Shown here piece after piece: positions 33,301-40,049 of a DNA stretch of 40,049 bases. Source of the DNA: Methanobacteriota archaeon (GTDB lineage: Archaea > Thermoplasmatota > Poseidoniia > Poseidoniales > Poseidoniaceae); assembly GCA_002726495.1 (NCBI GenBank), contig PBTH01000054.1:1-40049 (forward strand), read 5' to 3'. The notes below the pieces were generated by a model that did not search any database, was not told the DNA's origin, and saw only the letters and a program-made list of their open reading frames with translations. The position numbers and the translations under genes are program-made. Every line of letters begins with the position of its first letter. Position 1 is the stretch's first letter.

Positions 33301-33391
33301 ATACGTCCCCTCCGATGGAGTTGGGAATGGAGAGCGGAACATTAGAGCCGTGATTTATGTCGTTTATTATGGCCCTACAACGGCATCATAG
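30350..33391 (+). CDS. Lipoprotein with thrombospondin type 3 repeats and a PNGase F-like domain
   Basis: 1013 residues. The signal ends in a lipobox (MMLLSGC, Cys20). A beta domain (about 40-230) precedes Asp-rich calcium-binding TSP3-type repeats (about 237-505; units such as DGDGVDDVDDLCP). A linker domain (about 520-690) follows. The C-terminal region resembles peptide-N-glycosidase F: CHEWDY (Cys758, Asp762), TGHGFGKDNANCAEFCDHQHYY (Cys894, Glu896, Cys898) and RAGWCAGQDVKQWTYDIT. In PNGase F, Asp60 follows Cys56 by four residues and Glu206 lies between disulfide-bonded Cys204 and Cys208; both geometries are kept. It probably removes N-glycans from glycoproteins outside the cell. The 3' end overlaps mqnC by 17 bases. 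Confidence 0.85.
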   Translation: MDKHRLSAVFFVTMMLLSGCLAGVEQEEIPEEVLPSTYELKVSWTLSPDSITMGEDAVFLLSVDQVGEGEFEIVPNVLLPSFTSLSELDWEKQDGGYKLSFLTEYVGDYIVQISFTNTGFNSMEPQLEPLVHLLEVTEPVESAPIITAPVQITLEQPNIIWFEGSVTHDDPTTCKLVYETSDGTKGSLGLSAEFTWKTLMDFTNSEEFVSITTVATCGRYTVLSDTFVTQVVIEGAGEDEDGDGIPTINDNCPQGLGKADGWVSNEATDGDRDGCRDSVEDDDDDNDGIIDAHDLCPKSYGWVSTPSADYDYDGCHDADEDLDDDGDGVDDVDDLCPIGRKGWSSNDYSDWDEDGCSDLDEDDNDDNDDFDDDVDQCPKGWIGWQANNTSDWDRDGCKDSTEDEDDDNDGVNDVNSTGAALDLCPETPLNSTSVNEHGCAAVQRDTDQDGINDELDQCEGTPAGLVVNSLGCADLDGDGVFANVDICAESPDRWTIDNVGCAVVQRPVNWTSSSSLNGPMQTVPNFSFPTLSGTYNFQNEWTGYDVYMFMFKYTDSSGNSNYATWGQNPGKFIRNLPDNTQLFYGSFDNSYHNDVVQQRNAVLAGLTTQEEQKWEQRIHYIDIDASNLAGGIGSMISSFNNPFFMGIDRFQLARETGSLYAWTTSSNDPFHLSHEPNQWVAEFPTKIREQDPSVHAIDILDFQRHSGGWQGGFSSFSNAVFDLPNDLSSYDTLEVYHEHACFERKNRYQNSDQSYGGCHEWDYLANLYICDADNTSICNTEIMRWITTYGREGQWLTDISPYLFMLNDGEDRRFKYGGANKGDLTVTFLFSNWNSGERAINATYAFSGGQFDGTYNNESRYVRQLNFTTPSWATKVEIVATITGHGFGKDNANCAEFCDHQHYYTMGSNQVYEWHPIVYDNEGCENEVRNGVVANQYGSWPYGRAGWCAGQDVKQWTYDITDWVDNSTNNNNHLTYRGYYNGQEYVPSDGVGNGERNIRAVIYVVYYGPTTAS

Positions 33392-34565
33392 ATGCCGGAG
33401 GAGCCGCCATTTCCTGCGGGTTTTGGGCAATTGCTGGCGTTTCAAGTAATTCGTAGTCACTGTTTCTACGTTGAGGAATGAAACCTGCTCTACGAATCGA
33501 ATCTTGCAATTCATGTTCAGATGCTCGTAACTTATCGGTACCTGAAGCGGATACAACATTTTCCTCCATCATTGTTGAACCAGCATCATCGGCACCACCT
33601 AGGAGTGCCATTTGTGCGATGGATAACCCCATGGTCGGCCAAGAAGCTTGTATGTGTTCAATTGTATCCAAATACAGTCTAGAAATCGCAACGTGACGGA
33701 GGTATTCCGATGATCCAGCCCCGAGCGTGTGCTTATTTTGGCCCCTGTTTCTTTTTCCAAAGGTATTGGTTTCCAATTGGACTGGCCATGCGATAAATGA
33801 TGTGAATCCTTTCCCGTGCTGATGCAGTGATCGGTCGTGCAAGGTTCGTATTCGGTCCATGTGCTCAACACGTTGACTGAATGATTCCCCAAAACCAATA
33901 ACATTGGTTGCACTTGTTGTCAAACCCAACGACTGTGCTTCTTCCATAACCCTTAACCAATTAGCTGGGTCCCCTTTTTTGGGAGAAATATCGGTCCGAA
34001 TATCTTCAACCAACATCTCTGCGCCGCCTCCAGGGAGGCCGTGCATACCTGCAGATTTGAAGCGAGTTAGAACTTCAAGAGTCGTCAATCCTGATACTTC
34101 TGCAATCCCTTCAATTTCAATAGGGCTAAAACAATCCAAATCAATACTTGGATGTGTGCTTCGTAAATGACTGATAAGGTCGGTGTACCATTCAAACGGC
34201 AATGCTGGATTGACGCCACCCTGCATCAAAATTCGAACACCGTTAATGGATTCCAATTCATAAATTCGCTCGGAGATCTCATCAAAAGTTTGTGTGTAGG
34301 TTTCATCATGTCCAGGTGGCCGGTAAAATGAACAAAATTGACAATTGATGGTGCAGACATTCGTATAATTGATATTACGGTCAATGAGGTAGGTCACATT
34401 CCCTTCAGGATGCATGGCGATTCTTCGTCTATTGGCTGCCTTCATCAAGGCATGAAGAGGAGCATCTTCGTAAATTTTAGTCGCTTCTTCACGACTCAAT
34501 CTTAATTCATCTGCACGTTCTCTCGTCCAATCTTGCTGACGCGAGAGAATCGTTTTCCAATCCAT
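33375..34565 (-). CDS. mqnC: MqnC-like radical SAM enzyme (dehypoxanthine futalosine cyclase; CofH relative)
   Basis: 396 residues. The radical SAM cluster is Cys71-TIN-Cys75-QF-Cys78 in NYTNVCTINCQFCSFYRPPGHDETY; the FYRPPGH stretch is characteristic of MqnC, while CofH differs here. Further blocks are VRILMQGGVNPALPFEWY, SPIEIEGIAEVSGL, GLPGGGAEMLVEDIR and FTSFIAWPVQLETNT. MqnC closes dehypoxanthine futalosine to the cyclic form in the futalosine route to menaquinone. Other Mqn genes are not in the window, and the CofG/CofH F420 family is close, so the function needs context. It is translated from a fused stop/SD junction after the aminopeptidase gene. Confidence 0.82.
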   Translation of the reverse strand: MDWKTILSRQQDWTRERADELRLSREEATKIYEDAPLHALMKAANRRRIAMHPEGNVTYLIDRNINYTNVCTINCQFCSFYRPPGHDETYTQTFDEISERIYELESINGVRILMQGGVNPALPFEWYTDLISHLRSTHPSIDLDCFSPIEIEGIAEVSGLTTLEVLTRFKSAGMHGLPGGGAEMLVEDIRTDISPKKGDPANWLRVMEEAQSLGLTTSATNVIGFGESFSQRVEHMDRIRTLHDRSLHQHGKGFTSFIAWPVQLETNTFGKRNRGQNKHTLGAGSSEYLRHVAISRLYLDTIEHIQASWPTMGLSIAQMALLGGADDAGSTMMEENVVSASGTDKLRASEHELQDSIRRAGFIPQRRNSDYELLETPAIAQNPQEMAAPPASMMPL

Positions 34566-34577
34566 GGTATCACCTCA
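34563..34577 (-). promoter_or_regulatory. Fused stop codon/Shine-Dalgarno junction (TGAGG-N7-ATG), minus strand
   Basis: Read on the minus strand, the aminopeptidase stop gives TGAGGTGATACC before the mqnC ATG, with the same 12-base distance as the five plus-strand junctions. GAGGTGAT is a full match to the expected archaeal anti-Shine-Dalgarno sequence. Confidence 0.78.
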
Positions 34578-35948
34578 CAGTGTTTGGTTACCGACAATTG
34601 ATTGTATATCTTCTATTGTTTTAGGACAGGCATCTGTCAGAATAACAGGACCATCAGCAGTCACAAGAACGTCGTCCTCAATTCGAATACCAATGTTGGC
34701 ATATTGCTCAGGACAATCGACATCAGGGCGCCATGCACCAAAATACAAACCAGGCTCAACGGTAAGGCACATTCCAGCCTCAAGAGTTCGTGGAGTGCCT
34801 CCTGGCTTGTAAACTCCAACATCATGGACATCAAGTCCAATCCAGTGGCTTGTGTTATGCATGTACCAACGGCGTAGCTCCCCGTTGTCTGGGTCAAGTG
34901 CATCCTCAACTGATTGGGAGATGATACCAAGTTCAATCAATCCTTCAGCAAGAACCCTACGTGCTTCATCATGTGGTTTCGTGTAGGAATTCCCAACTTT
35001 ACATGCTGCAATGGCGGCTTCTTGGGATTTAAGTACAAGAGAATAGATTTCTTTTTGTGCATCTGTAAATGTACCAGAAATCGGCCATGAACGAGTGATA
35101 TCACTGGCATAGCCACGATATTCTGCACCTGCATCAATGAGAATTACCTCTCCATCTTTGCACGCCTCATTGTTAACTGTATAATGAAGAATCGTTGCGT
35201 TTTCCCCGCAACCAACAATGGAAGGGTAAGCCCAACCTGAGGCACCTGCATAGGAGAAAAATCCCTCTATTATCGCTTGAAGTTGACATTCGTTAACACC
35301 GTTCTTACTGTGGCGCATGGCCAATTCATGAGCAAGACTTGAAACCTCACTTGCGTATTTCATCTGTTCAATCTCAGAGGCAGATTTCCTGAGTCTTAAC
35401 TCTGCCAAAAACGGTGATGGGTCTTGGATTACTGTTGGACCTGTTCCAAAATGTTGCCGTGGCCTATCCCTGCGACGAACCGCTTCGTCGATGAGGGCAT
35501 CTAAATGCAGGTTAACTCCACCTCGATGGAACACCCTGTTGGATGATGAAAACCAGTCAGCAAGACATTCTTCTAATTCCGAATTTGAATATGCTTCATC
35601 AACCGCATAATCAGAAAGTGCCCCCTCAACACCAGGTCGACGACCTTCCCAAATTTCTTTGAGCGTGTCTTTGGGTTGAACGAAAAGACATGTTTTCCAT
35701 GTGCCCTCGTCATTGCGAATGACCAAAGAGCATTCAGGATCAAACCAGCCCGTGAGATAAATGATGTCGCTGGAAGTACGGTAGCGATAATGTACATCAT
35801 TGGAATGAACGGCCTCATGGGGGGCTGCTATGATGAATATGTCCTCATTATTGAATTGTGATGTCAGTCGCTGTTGACGTTCTCTATACTCGTGGTTAGG
35901 AGTTGGAGATGGTTGAGGTGGCAAGCGGCCTACCGCATCAGCGAACAT
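34575..35948 (-). CDS. pepP: Xaa-Pro aminopeptidase (aminopeptidase P, M24B)
   Basis: 457 residues. The N-terminal creatinase-like domain (about 20-180) is followed by the pita-bread catalytic domain. The five metal ligands of the family are visible in order: Asp in ILIDAGAEY, Asp in SDITRSWP, His in HNTSHWIGLDVHD, Glu in LTVEPGLYF and Glu in GIRIEDDV. It removes the N-terminal residue from peptides with Pro in second position, using two Mn2+ or similar ions. There is no signal peptide, so it acts in the cytoplasm on imported peptides, fitting the surface protease genes nearby. It follows the PKD-type surface protein gene after 3 bases. Confidence 0.93.
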   Translation of the reverse strand: MFADAVGRLPPQPSPTPNHEYRERQQRLTSQFNNEDIFIIAAPHEAVHSNDVHYRYRTSSDIIYLTGWFDPECSLVIRNDEGTWKTCLFVQPKDTLKEIWEGRRPGVEGALSDYAVDEAYSNSELEECLADWFSSSNRVFHRGGVNLHLDALIDEAVRRRDRPRQHFGTGPTVIQDPSPFLAELRLRKSASEIEQMKYASEVSSLAHELAMRHSKNGVNECQLQAIIEGFFSYAGASGWAYPSIVGCGENATILHYTVNNEACKDGEVILIDAGAEYRGYASDITRSWPISGTFTDAQKEIYSLVLKSQEAAIAACKVGNSYTKPHDEARRVLAEGLIELGIISQSVEDALDPDNGELRRWYMHNTSHWIGLDVHDVGVYKPGGTPRTLEAGMCLTVEPGLYFGAWRPDVDCPEQYANIGIRIEDDVLVTADGPVILTDACPKTIEDIQSIVGNQTL

Positions 35949-35951
35949 GGT

Positions 35952-37580
35952 TTAGCCACCTGCCGACGCTTCTTCAATCGTTGCATCATCGTCGTTGTCT
36001 TCAATTGGTTCTTCGTGGTGAATGGATGGATTCGTTGCAGACCATTTTGGCAGAGCAGAACTCGGTTTACGATTAACCCAGGATACAAGGCATGCAATTA
36101 TGACCGCTAGAATCACAAAGCCGGTGATTGGAAGAGCCATGTTGTGATCTCCCGAAACTGATTCTGAGCCACCAGTAATAACCAAGGTAATCAAGGTTGA
36201 ATTCGTTGCACCATCATCATCAAAAACAATCAATTCAACAGAAAATGTACCAGTTGATGAGAAATCAGTTGGTACAAGCATATCAACTCCACGAATTGAT
36301 GTTGTTTCGTCGATAATCCAGAGATAAGCAATGGGTTCATTATCGGAACTTTGCGTACCATCAATCGTCCAATTAGCGCCCTGTTTCATGCGAATTTCTT
36401 GGTCATAAACAGTCGTTAGACCGTCAACAGTTACAATGGCTTTTGGAAGTTCGTTCATCACTGTAAAATTTGTGATCGTAGTGTTTGTATGTCCGGCTTC
36501 ATCACGAAGTGTCAATTCAAGAGAATACACGCCGGACTGTGATAGATTGAATACCAAGTGGCCCGAGTTCACGATTTCTCCATCAAGTGGGGCGCGGACT
36601 GAACCGTTTGGAAGCGTTAAGGACCAAGTTTCTGAGACTGACGAACCAGCATACCCGTCAATTCCTTCAGAGAATACTGAAATCAATTGTCTTTCATACG
36701 CATTCGCTTCCATATTGATTCTTACTTGAGGCGGCGTATTGTCGTGAATAAACATCATGGTGATCGAATCAGAAGTTCTCAATAGACTGTCTTGAGCAGA
36801 AATTGAAAATTTCCATATCCCTTCTTGACCGCCTACTAAAGAGGAATTAAGGGAAACAGAAATCACACCCGATTCTCTTTGGGAATTCAGAGTCATTGTC
36901 ACAGAATCTTCAACACAGATACCGAACGGTGCTTGACAGACATCGGCTTTCAATACAGAATCATTTGATGCCCCTTCTGGATTAATTATCCTAAATTCAA
37001 CTGTTGTATTGTCTAAAACTTGTAATGAATATTCGTGAAGTTGCTGATTTGAATGATGTTGAGCTTCTGTAGAATCTTGATTTGATACATTCTCATTTAA
37101 TTCTTCAGTGTTGATGAAATCAAAAGTAGCGTGGTGGAGGACCGGTACATGATTCTCCTCACCGAGAAAAACAAAGAATGAATGCAAATCAACACGGTTT
37201 GGATTTGTGTTAGAAGGCACATGAATTTCAACGACACACGTACAATCATAAGTTGATGCGTCAAACGAAAGATTCCACTTGAAACCATTGGGTTGAGGGA
37301 TTACAGCTGTCAAATAATCTCCTTGCTCAAGGGGCGTGGTTGTATCTGCCAAATCAAAAAGATACCAAGAAGCATTACGCAGGGGATGGTGTGACATACC
37401 CGACATGGAGACAGTACCTGCAGTGGTCATGCCTTGTTCTTGATCAAATTCAAACGATGAATGCACTGAATCGTTATTGCTATGGTGAGCGGTACTTGAT
37501 GGGAGCAATGCAAAGCAAAGGATAGCAACGATAAACGCGCAAATTGATGTTGTTTCGCTACCGTCGCCTGCTTGGTTCAT
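35952..37580 (-). CDS. Secreted, membrane-anchored surface protein with PKD-like domain
   Basis: 542 residues. The signal peptide is at about residues 8-30 (ICAFIVAILCFALLPSSTAHH). The body contains beta domains of bacterial Ig-like type (for example WSLTLPNGSVRAPLDGEIVNSGHLVFNLSQSGVYSLELTLRDEAGH) and a PKD-like domain near the C-terminus (WTIDGTQSSDNEPIAYLWIID, with FSVELIVFDDDGATNSTLI). It has several N-x-S/T sequons. One helix (LPITGFVILAVIIACLVSWV) is followed by an acidic tail. It probably has an adhesion or scaffold role at the cell surface. It lies 21 bases downstream of the giant repeat protein and 3 bases upstream of the aminopeptidase, so the three form one operon. Confidence 0.8.
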   Translation of the reverse strand: MNQAGDGSETTSICAFIVAILCFALLPSSTAHHSNNDSVHSSFEFDQEQGMTTAGTVSMSGMSHHPLRNASWYLFDLADTTTPLEQGDYLTAVIPQPNGFKWNLSFDASTYDCTCVVEIHVPSNTNPNRVDLHSFFVFLGEENHVPVLHHATFDFINTEELNENVSNQDSTEAQHHSNQQLHEYSLQVLDNTTVEFRIINPEGASNDSVLKADVCQAPFGICVEDSVTMTLNSQRESGVISVSLNSSLVGGQEGIWKFSISAQDSLLRTSDSITMMFIHDNTPPQVRINMEANAYERQLISVFSEGIDGYAGSSVSETWSLTLPNGSVRAPLDGEIVNSGHLVFNLSQSGVYSLELTLRDEAGHTNTTITNFTVMNELPKAIVTVDGLTTVYDQEIRMKQGANWTIDGTQSSDNEPIAYLWIIDETTSIRGVDMLVPTDFSSTGTFSVELIVFDDDGATNSTLITLVITGGSESVSGDHNMALPITGFVILAVIIACLVSWVNRKPSSALPKWSATNPSIHHEEPIEDNDDDATIEEASAGG

Positions 37581-37601
37581 GCATCCCCCTTACCATGATG
37601 T

Positions 37602-40049
37602 TCAGTCAGTAAAGGGATCACACAATTCGCCTTGTCCAGGATAAGAAACTGGATTTCTTGGATTTGTATCCCACTTGTACTCGCAATAATTGACGTGGCC
37701 GTCCCCATCGGTGTCGACCATACGGTCAGAACCATCAAATGGATCGAACTGGAAGTGATATTCCCATCCAGTTGCCATACCGTCATCATCGTGATCTTGG
37801 TAGTACACTTCTGGTCCATCGTTCCAATCATCACCGTCTGTATCGTTGGTGATTGGGTTTGTACCGTTTTCAAGCTCCTCAAAGTTTGTGTAATTTTCAA
37901 GGTTATCGTAGAATCGCTGTCCATCGGGTGAATCCGGATCAATGTTACATTCCGAATTCGTTGTATCATTGTATCCAGGGCAATACCGCTTGATGAGCCC
38001 AGAGCGGTTTAATCCATCATTGTCTGGGTCTTCGAGACCGTCGTCAATACCGTCCAAATCACTGTCAGGCATTGATGGGTCCATGACTCCACGTGCTCCG
38101 TAAGCACCAATTGTGGCGTTATCTACGAGGCCGAGTTCAAGGGCTTGTTGCGAGTAGTAAACCTCCCAGCCATCGGGCAACATATCGCCATCAGAATCAT
38201 CATCAACAGGATTTGTATTCCATCGGTCTGGCGCTTCTTGAGCGTTAGCAAGCGTATCATTATCGATGTCAAAGGTGTCGTCCTTCAACGAATCGAGTGA
38301 GGGGTCAAGAGCCCAACGACCATTGCAACCGTCACACAAGGAGTTTCCAGGCATTTGGAATCCTGTAATGTTCATTTCACTCACTTGGAATTTCGGTTCT
38401 AGAGCAAAGCCTCCCAACCAATTTTGCCAGACATACCCACCTGGTTGCATAACACAATTGCTTCCTTGCGATGTGTCATCACAACCGGGGCGTGTCCAGG
38501 TTGAAGTAGCAACCCACAAACTGTGACTGTTGGTATTGTCCTCAGCTGATTTCACCTGCATTTCCCAACCATCCAACATGCCGTCAGCATCTGTATCGTT
38601 GAGCAATGGGTTGGTTGGATTCTGGAACGGCCGAGGCACAAAGAGAACTTCATGGCCGTCAACTAGACCGTCGTTGTCTGTATCAGAATTGTTCGCATGT
38701 GTGAGGAAATTATCTTCACCTGCCACGACTTCTTCACCATCCTCGAGTCCGTCGTTATCCGTATCAAACATGCACGGGCTTGTTGAATATGATTCTCCTT
38801 CCCACATGAAATTATTACCTGCCTCTTGCATGTCACTGAGACCGTCAGAATCAGTATCAGGGTTGGATGCATTTGAGCCTCCAGAATTACATACAGAGGA
38901 AAATTCGTCAAAGTCACTCAATCCATCTGCGTCGGTATCGTAAAGGCCTGGGTCTGATGTAACCCATGTCGGTTGTACGCCTCGGTTGACGACAAGAATT
39001 TCCCATCCCATGACTTCGATTCCATCAAGAAGTCCATCCGCATCTGTATCAGAGTTTAGTGGATCCGTACTTCGTCCATCAATAATGCCGTCATTATCAC
39101 GGTCATTTGCTTGATATTCCATCAAGTTAGTAAAGCGCTCTTCGGCTTCTACGATGGAAATCCATGTGAACAAACGTGAATCAATCGATTGACCAACTGC
39201 AACGTTAATTGTATTTACATAACCAGTAACTGGGGCCTCAAGTTTCATAATTTGTTGGTTTCCACCACCAAGGGTGACTCGTGCAGTAGCAACGGTTTGA
39301 TTGGCTAGAACCGCCTCATCAAGTTCAACAAGAATTGAGTGCACAACTGCAGTATTTTCTAGAGTGCTGAACACAACGTTGCCATCTTGGTCAACATCGT
39401 ATCCATCACGATCAGGGTCATCGTCCCGATTGCCACCATCTCTTGGATTTAGACCGTTTGATGCTTCCCAACCATCGGGCATACCGTCAAGGTCAGTATC
39501 AATTCGCCACGGTGAAGTAAAGTTTGTAGGGCCAAAAATTTGTGCCACTTGATATTCCTCAACGTTGTTCATACCATCCTCGTCCCAGTCGCTATAACCA
39601 TCAGAGGCGTTAGCAGGATCAAGAACAGATGCAGAATTTGGAGCACCCATAGTCGCATCAGAATAACAGAATTCAAAACCATCGGGCATACCATCTCCAT
39701 CGGTATCCCAATCTGAAGGACCGTTCAACAATCCATCTCCGTCCATGTCCAAAAGGAACCAACTGGGTTCTTTACCGTAAAATGGACCAACGTGGTTGAT
39801 GGCGACTTCAAGCCCGACATTGCAGTTTTCGCCAAGGTCAGTGAACATCTGCATGGCCCCATTTGCGACTTCTATGATGTCATCAATGAGGTCCATATCC
39901 GAGTCACGAGCTGTTGGGTTTGTCCCGTATGATTCCTCTTCAAAATTAGCAAGACCATCGTTATCGCTGTCAAGGACCATATCACATGAGTAACGACCGT
40001 TTGATGCAAGATCATCCCAATTGGACAATCCGTTTTCTCCAGTGAAACG
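37602..40049 (-). CDS. Giant Asp-rich repeat protein, thrombospondin type 3-like (partial; N-terminus outside window)
   Basis: At least 815 residues; the frame is open to the window edge, so the N-terminus and any signal peptide lie beyond 40049. About twenty short calcium-binding units are present, of the form D-x-D-x-D-G-(L/M)-x-D-G-x-E (for example DTDNDGLEDGEE and DTDGDGMPDGFE), many preceded by N-P-x-x-x-D spacing typical of TSP3-like repeats. Between them lies a beta insert (about nt 39150-39400) and another with a Cys pair (CDGCNGRW). It ends at CDPFTD with no C-terminal helix, so any anchor would be elsewhere. Such repeats form long calcium-stiffened rods on the surface. It leads an operon with the PKD-type protein. 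Confidence 0.85.
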   Translation of the reverse strand, partial: RFTGENGLSNWDDLASNGRYSCDMVLDSDNDGLANFEEESYGTNPTARDSDMDLIDDIIEVANGAMQMFTDLGENCNVGLEVAINHVGPFYGKEPSWFLLDMDGDGLLNGPSDWDTDGDGMPDGFEFCYSDATMGAPNSASVLDPANASDGYSDWDEDGMNNVEEYQVAQIFGPTNFTSPWRIDTDLDGMPDGWEASNGLNPRDGGNRDDDPDRDGYDVDQDGNVVFSTLENTAVVHSILVELDEAVLANQTVATARVTLGGGNQQIMKLEAPVTGYVNTINVAVGQSIDSRLFTWISIVEAEERFTNLMEYQANDRDNDGIIDGRSTDPLNSDTDADGLLDGIEVMGWEILVVNRGVQPTWVTSDPGLYDTDADGLSDFDEFSSVCNSGGSNASNPDTDSDGLSDMQEAGNNFMWEGESYSTSPCMFDTDNDGLEDGEEVVAGEDNFLTHANNSDTDNDGLVDGHEVLFVPRPFQNPTNPLLNDTDADGMLDGWEMQVKSAEDNTNSHSLWVATSTWTRPGCDDTSQGSNCVMQPGGYVWQNWLGGFALEPKFQVSEMNITGFQMPGNSLCDGCNGRWALDPSLDSLKDDTFDIDNDTLANAQEAPDRWNTNPVDDDSDGDMLPDGWEVYYSQQALELGLVDNATIGAYGARGVMDPSMPDSDLDGIDDGLEDPDNDGLNRSGLIKRYCPGYNDTTNSECNIDPDSPDGQRFYDNLENYTNFEELENGTNPITNDTDGDDWNDGPEVYYQDHDDDGMATGWEYHFQFDPFDGSDRMVDTDGDGHVNYCEYKWDTNPRNPVSYPGQGELCDPFTD

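Noticed and set aside
1..40049. tRNA, rRNA, CRISPR arrays, insertion sequences, att sites, origin
   Set aside because: Intergenic spaces are nearly all under 220 bases and none showed a tRNA cloverleaf, direct-repeat array, transposase or integrase; the only longer non-coding stretch is the SRP RNA locus.

Overview
The window looks like a piece of an archaeal chromosome, most likely a marine planktonic euryarchaeon of the Poseidoniales (Marine Group II) type. Archaeal signs are a 7S-type SRP RNA, a two-unit tRNA-splicing endonuclease, an archease, a geranylgeranyl-reductase-family flavoprotein and strong GGTGA/GAGG ribosome-binding sites. Large Asp-rich or beta-rich surface proteins, an M6 protease, aerobic-type redox genes and very tight packing fit a heterotrophic surface-ocean archaeon. 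The lineage is inferred from gene content, not computed. No rRNA, tRNA, CRISPR, insertion sequence or phage gene was seen.

Layout. 1-5124 (+): the end of one membrane-anchored surface protein, a 1193-residue surface protein, a tiny membrane protein and a PqqD-like protein. 5101-6785 (-): an operon of FMN reductase, FGE-fold protein and ArsC-like protein. 6891-10352 (+): a TPR protein, an A-type Fe-S carrier and a short YgfZ-like protein. 10349-11287 (-): malate dehydrogenase, divergent from a three-subunit proton-translocating transhydrogenase (11503-14430), which runs into a CxCH membrane protein and a TatC fused to a cysteine-rich HdrA-like domain (to 16775). 16839-18983: M6 protease. 18948-20030 (-): tRNA-splicing endonuclease. 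20127-22664 (+): winged-helix/TerB-like protein, PfkB/HldE-like kinase, archease. 22673-22989 (-): SRP RNA, downstream of a CcmE-type heme chaperone and a class 2 dihydroorotate dehydrogenase (to 24559). 24614-30325 (+): a small unknown gene, a type IA topoisomerase, a geranylgeranyl-reductase-family protein and an unknown membrane protein. 30350-33391 (+): a lipoprotein with calcium-binding repeats and a PNGase F-like domain. 33375-40049 (-): a partial giant Asp-rich repeat protein, a PKD-type surface protein, an aminopeptidase P and an MqnC-like radical SAM enzyme.

How it fits together. Several genes point to quinone- and heme-based respiration: quinone-linked DHODH, MqnC, CcmE, the CxCH protein, transhydrogenase and malate dehydrogenase. 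Others point to external protein and glycoprotein breakdown: M6 protease, PNGase F-like lipoprotein, aminopeptidase P and the repeat surface proteins. EndA and archease are both tRNA-splicing factors and lie close together.

The most unusual items are the TatC-HdrA-like fusion, the PNGase F-like domain with both catalytic acids apparently kept, a fixed stop/Shine-Dalgarno junction found six times with identical geometry, and 3' overlap at every convergent protein-gene pair.
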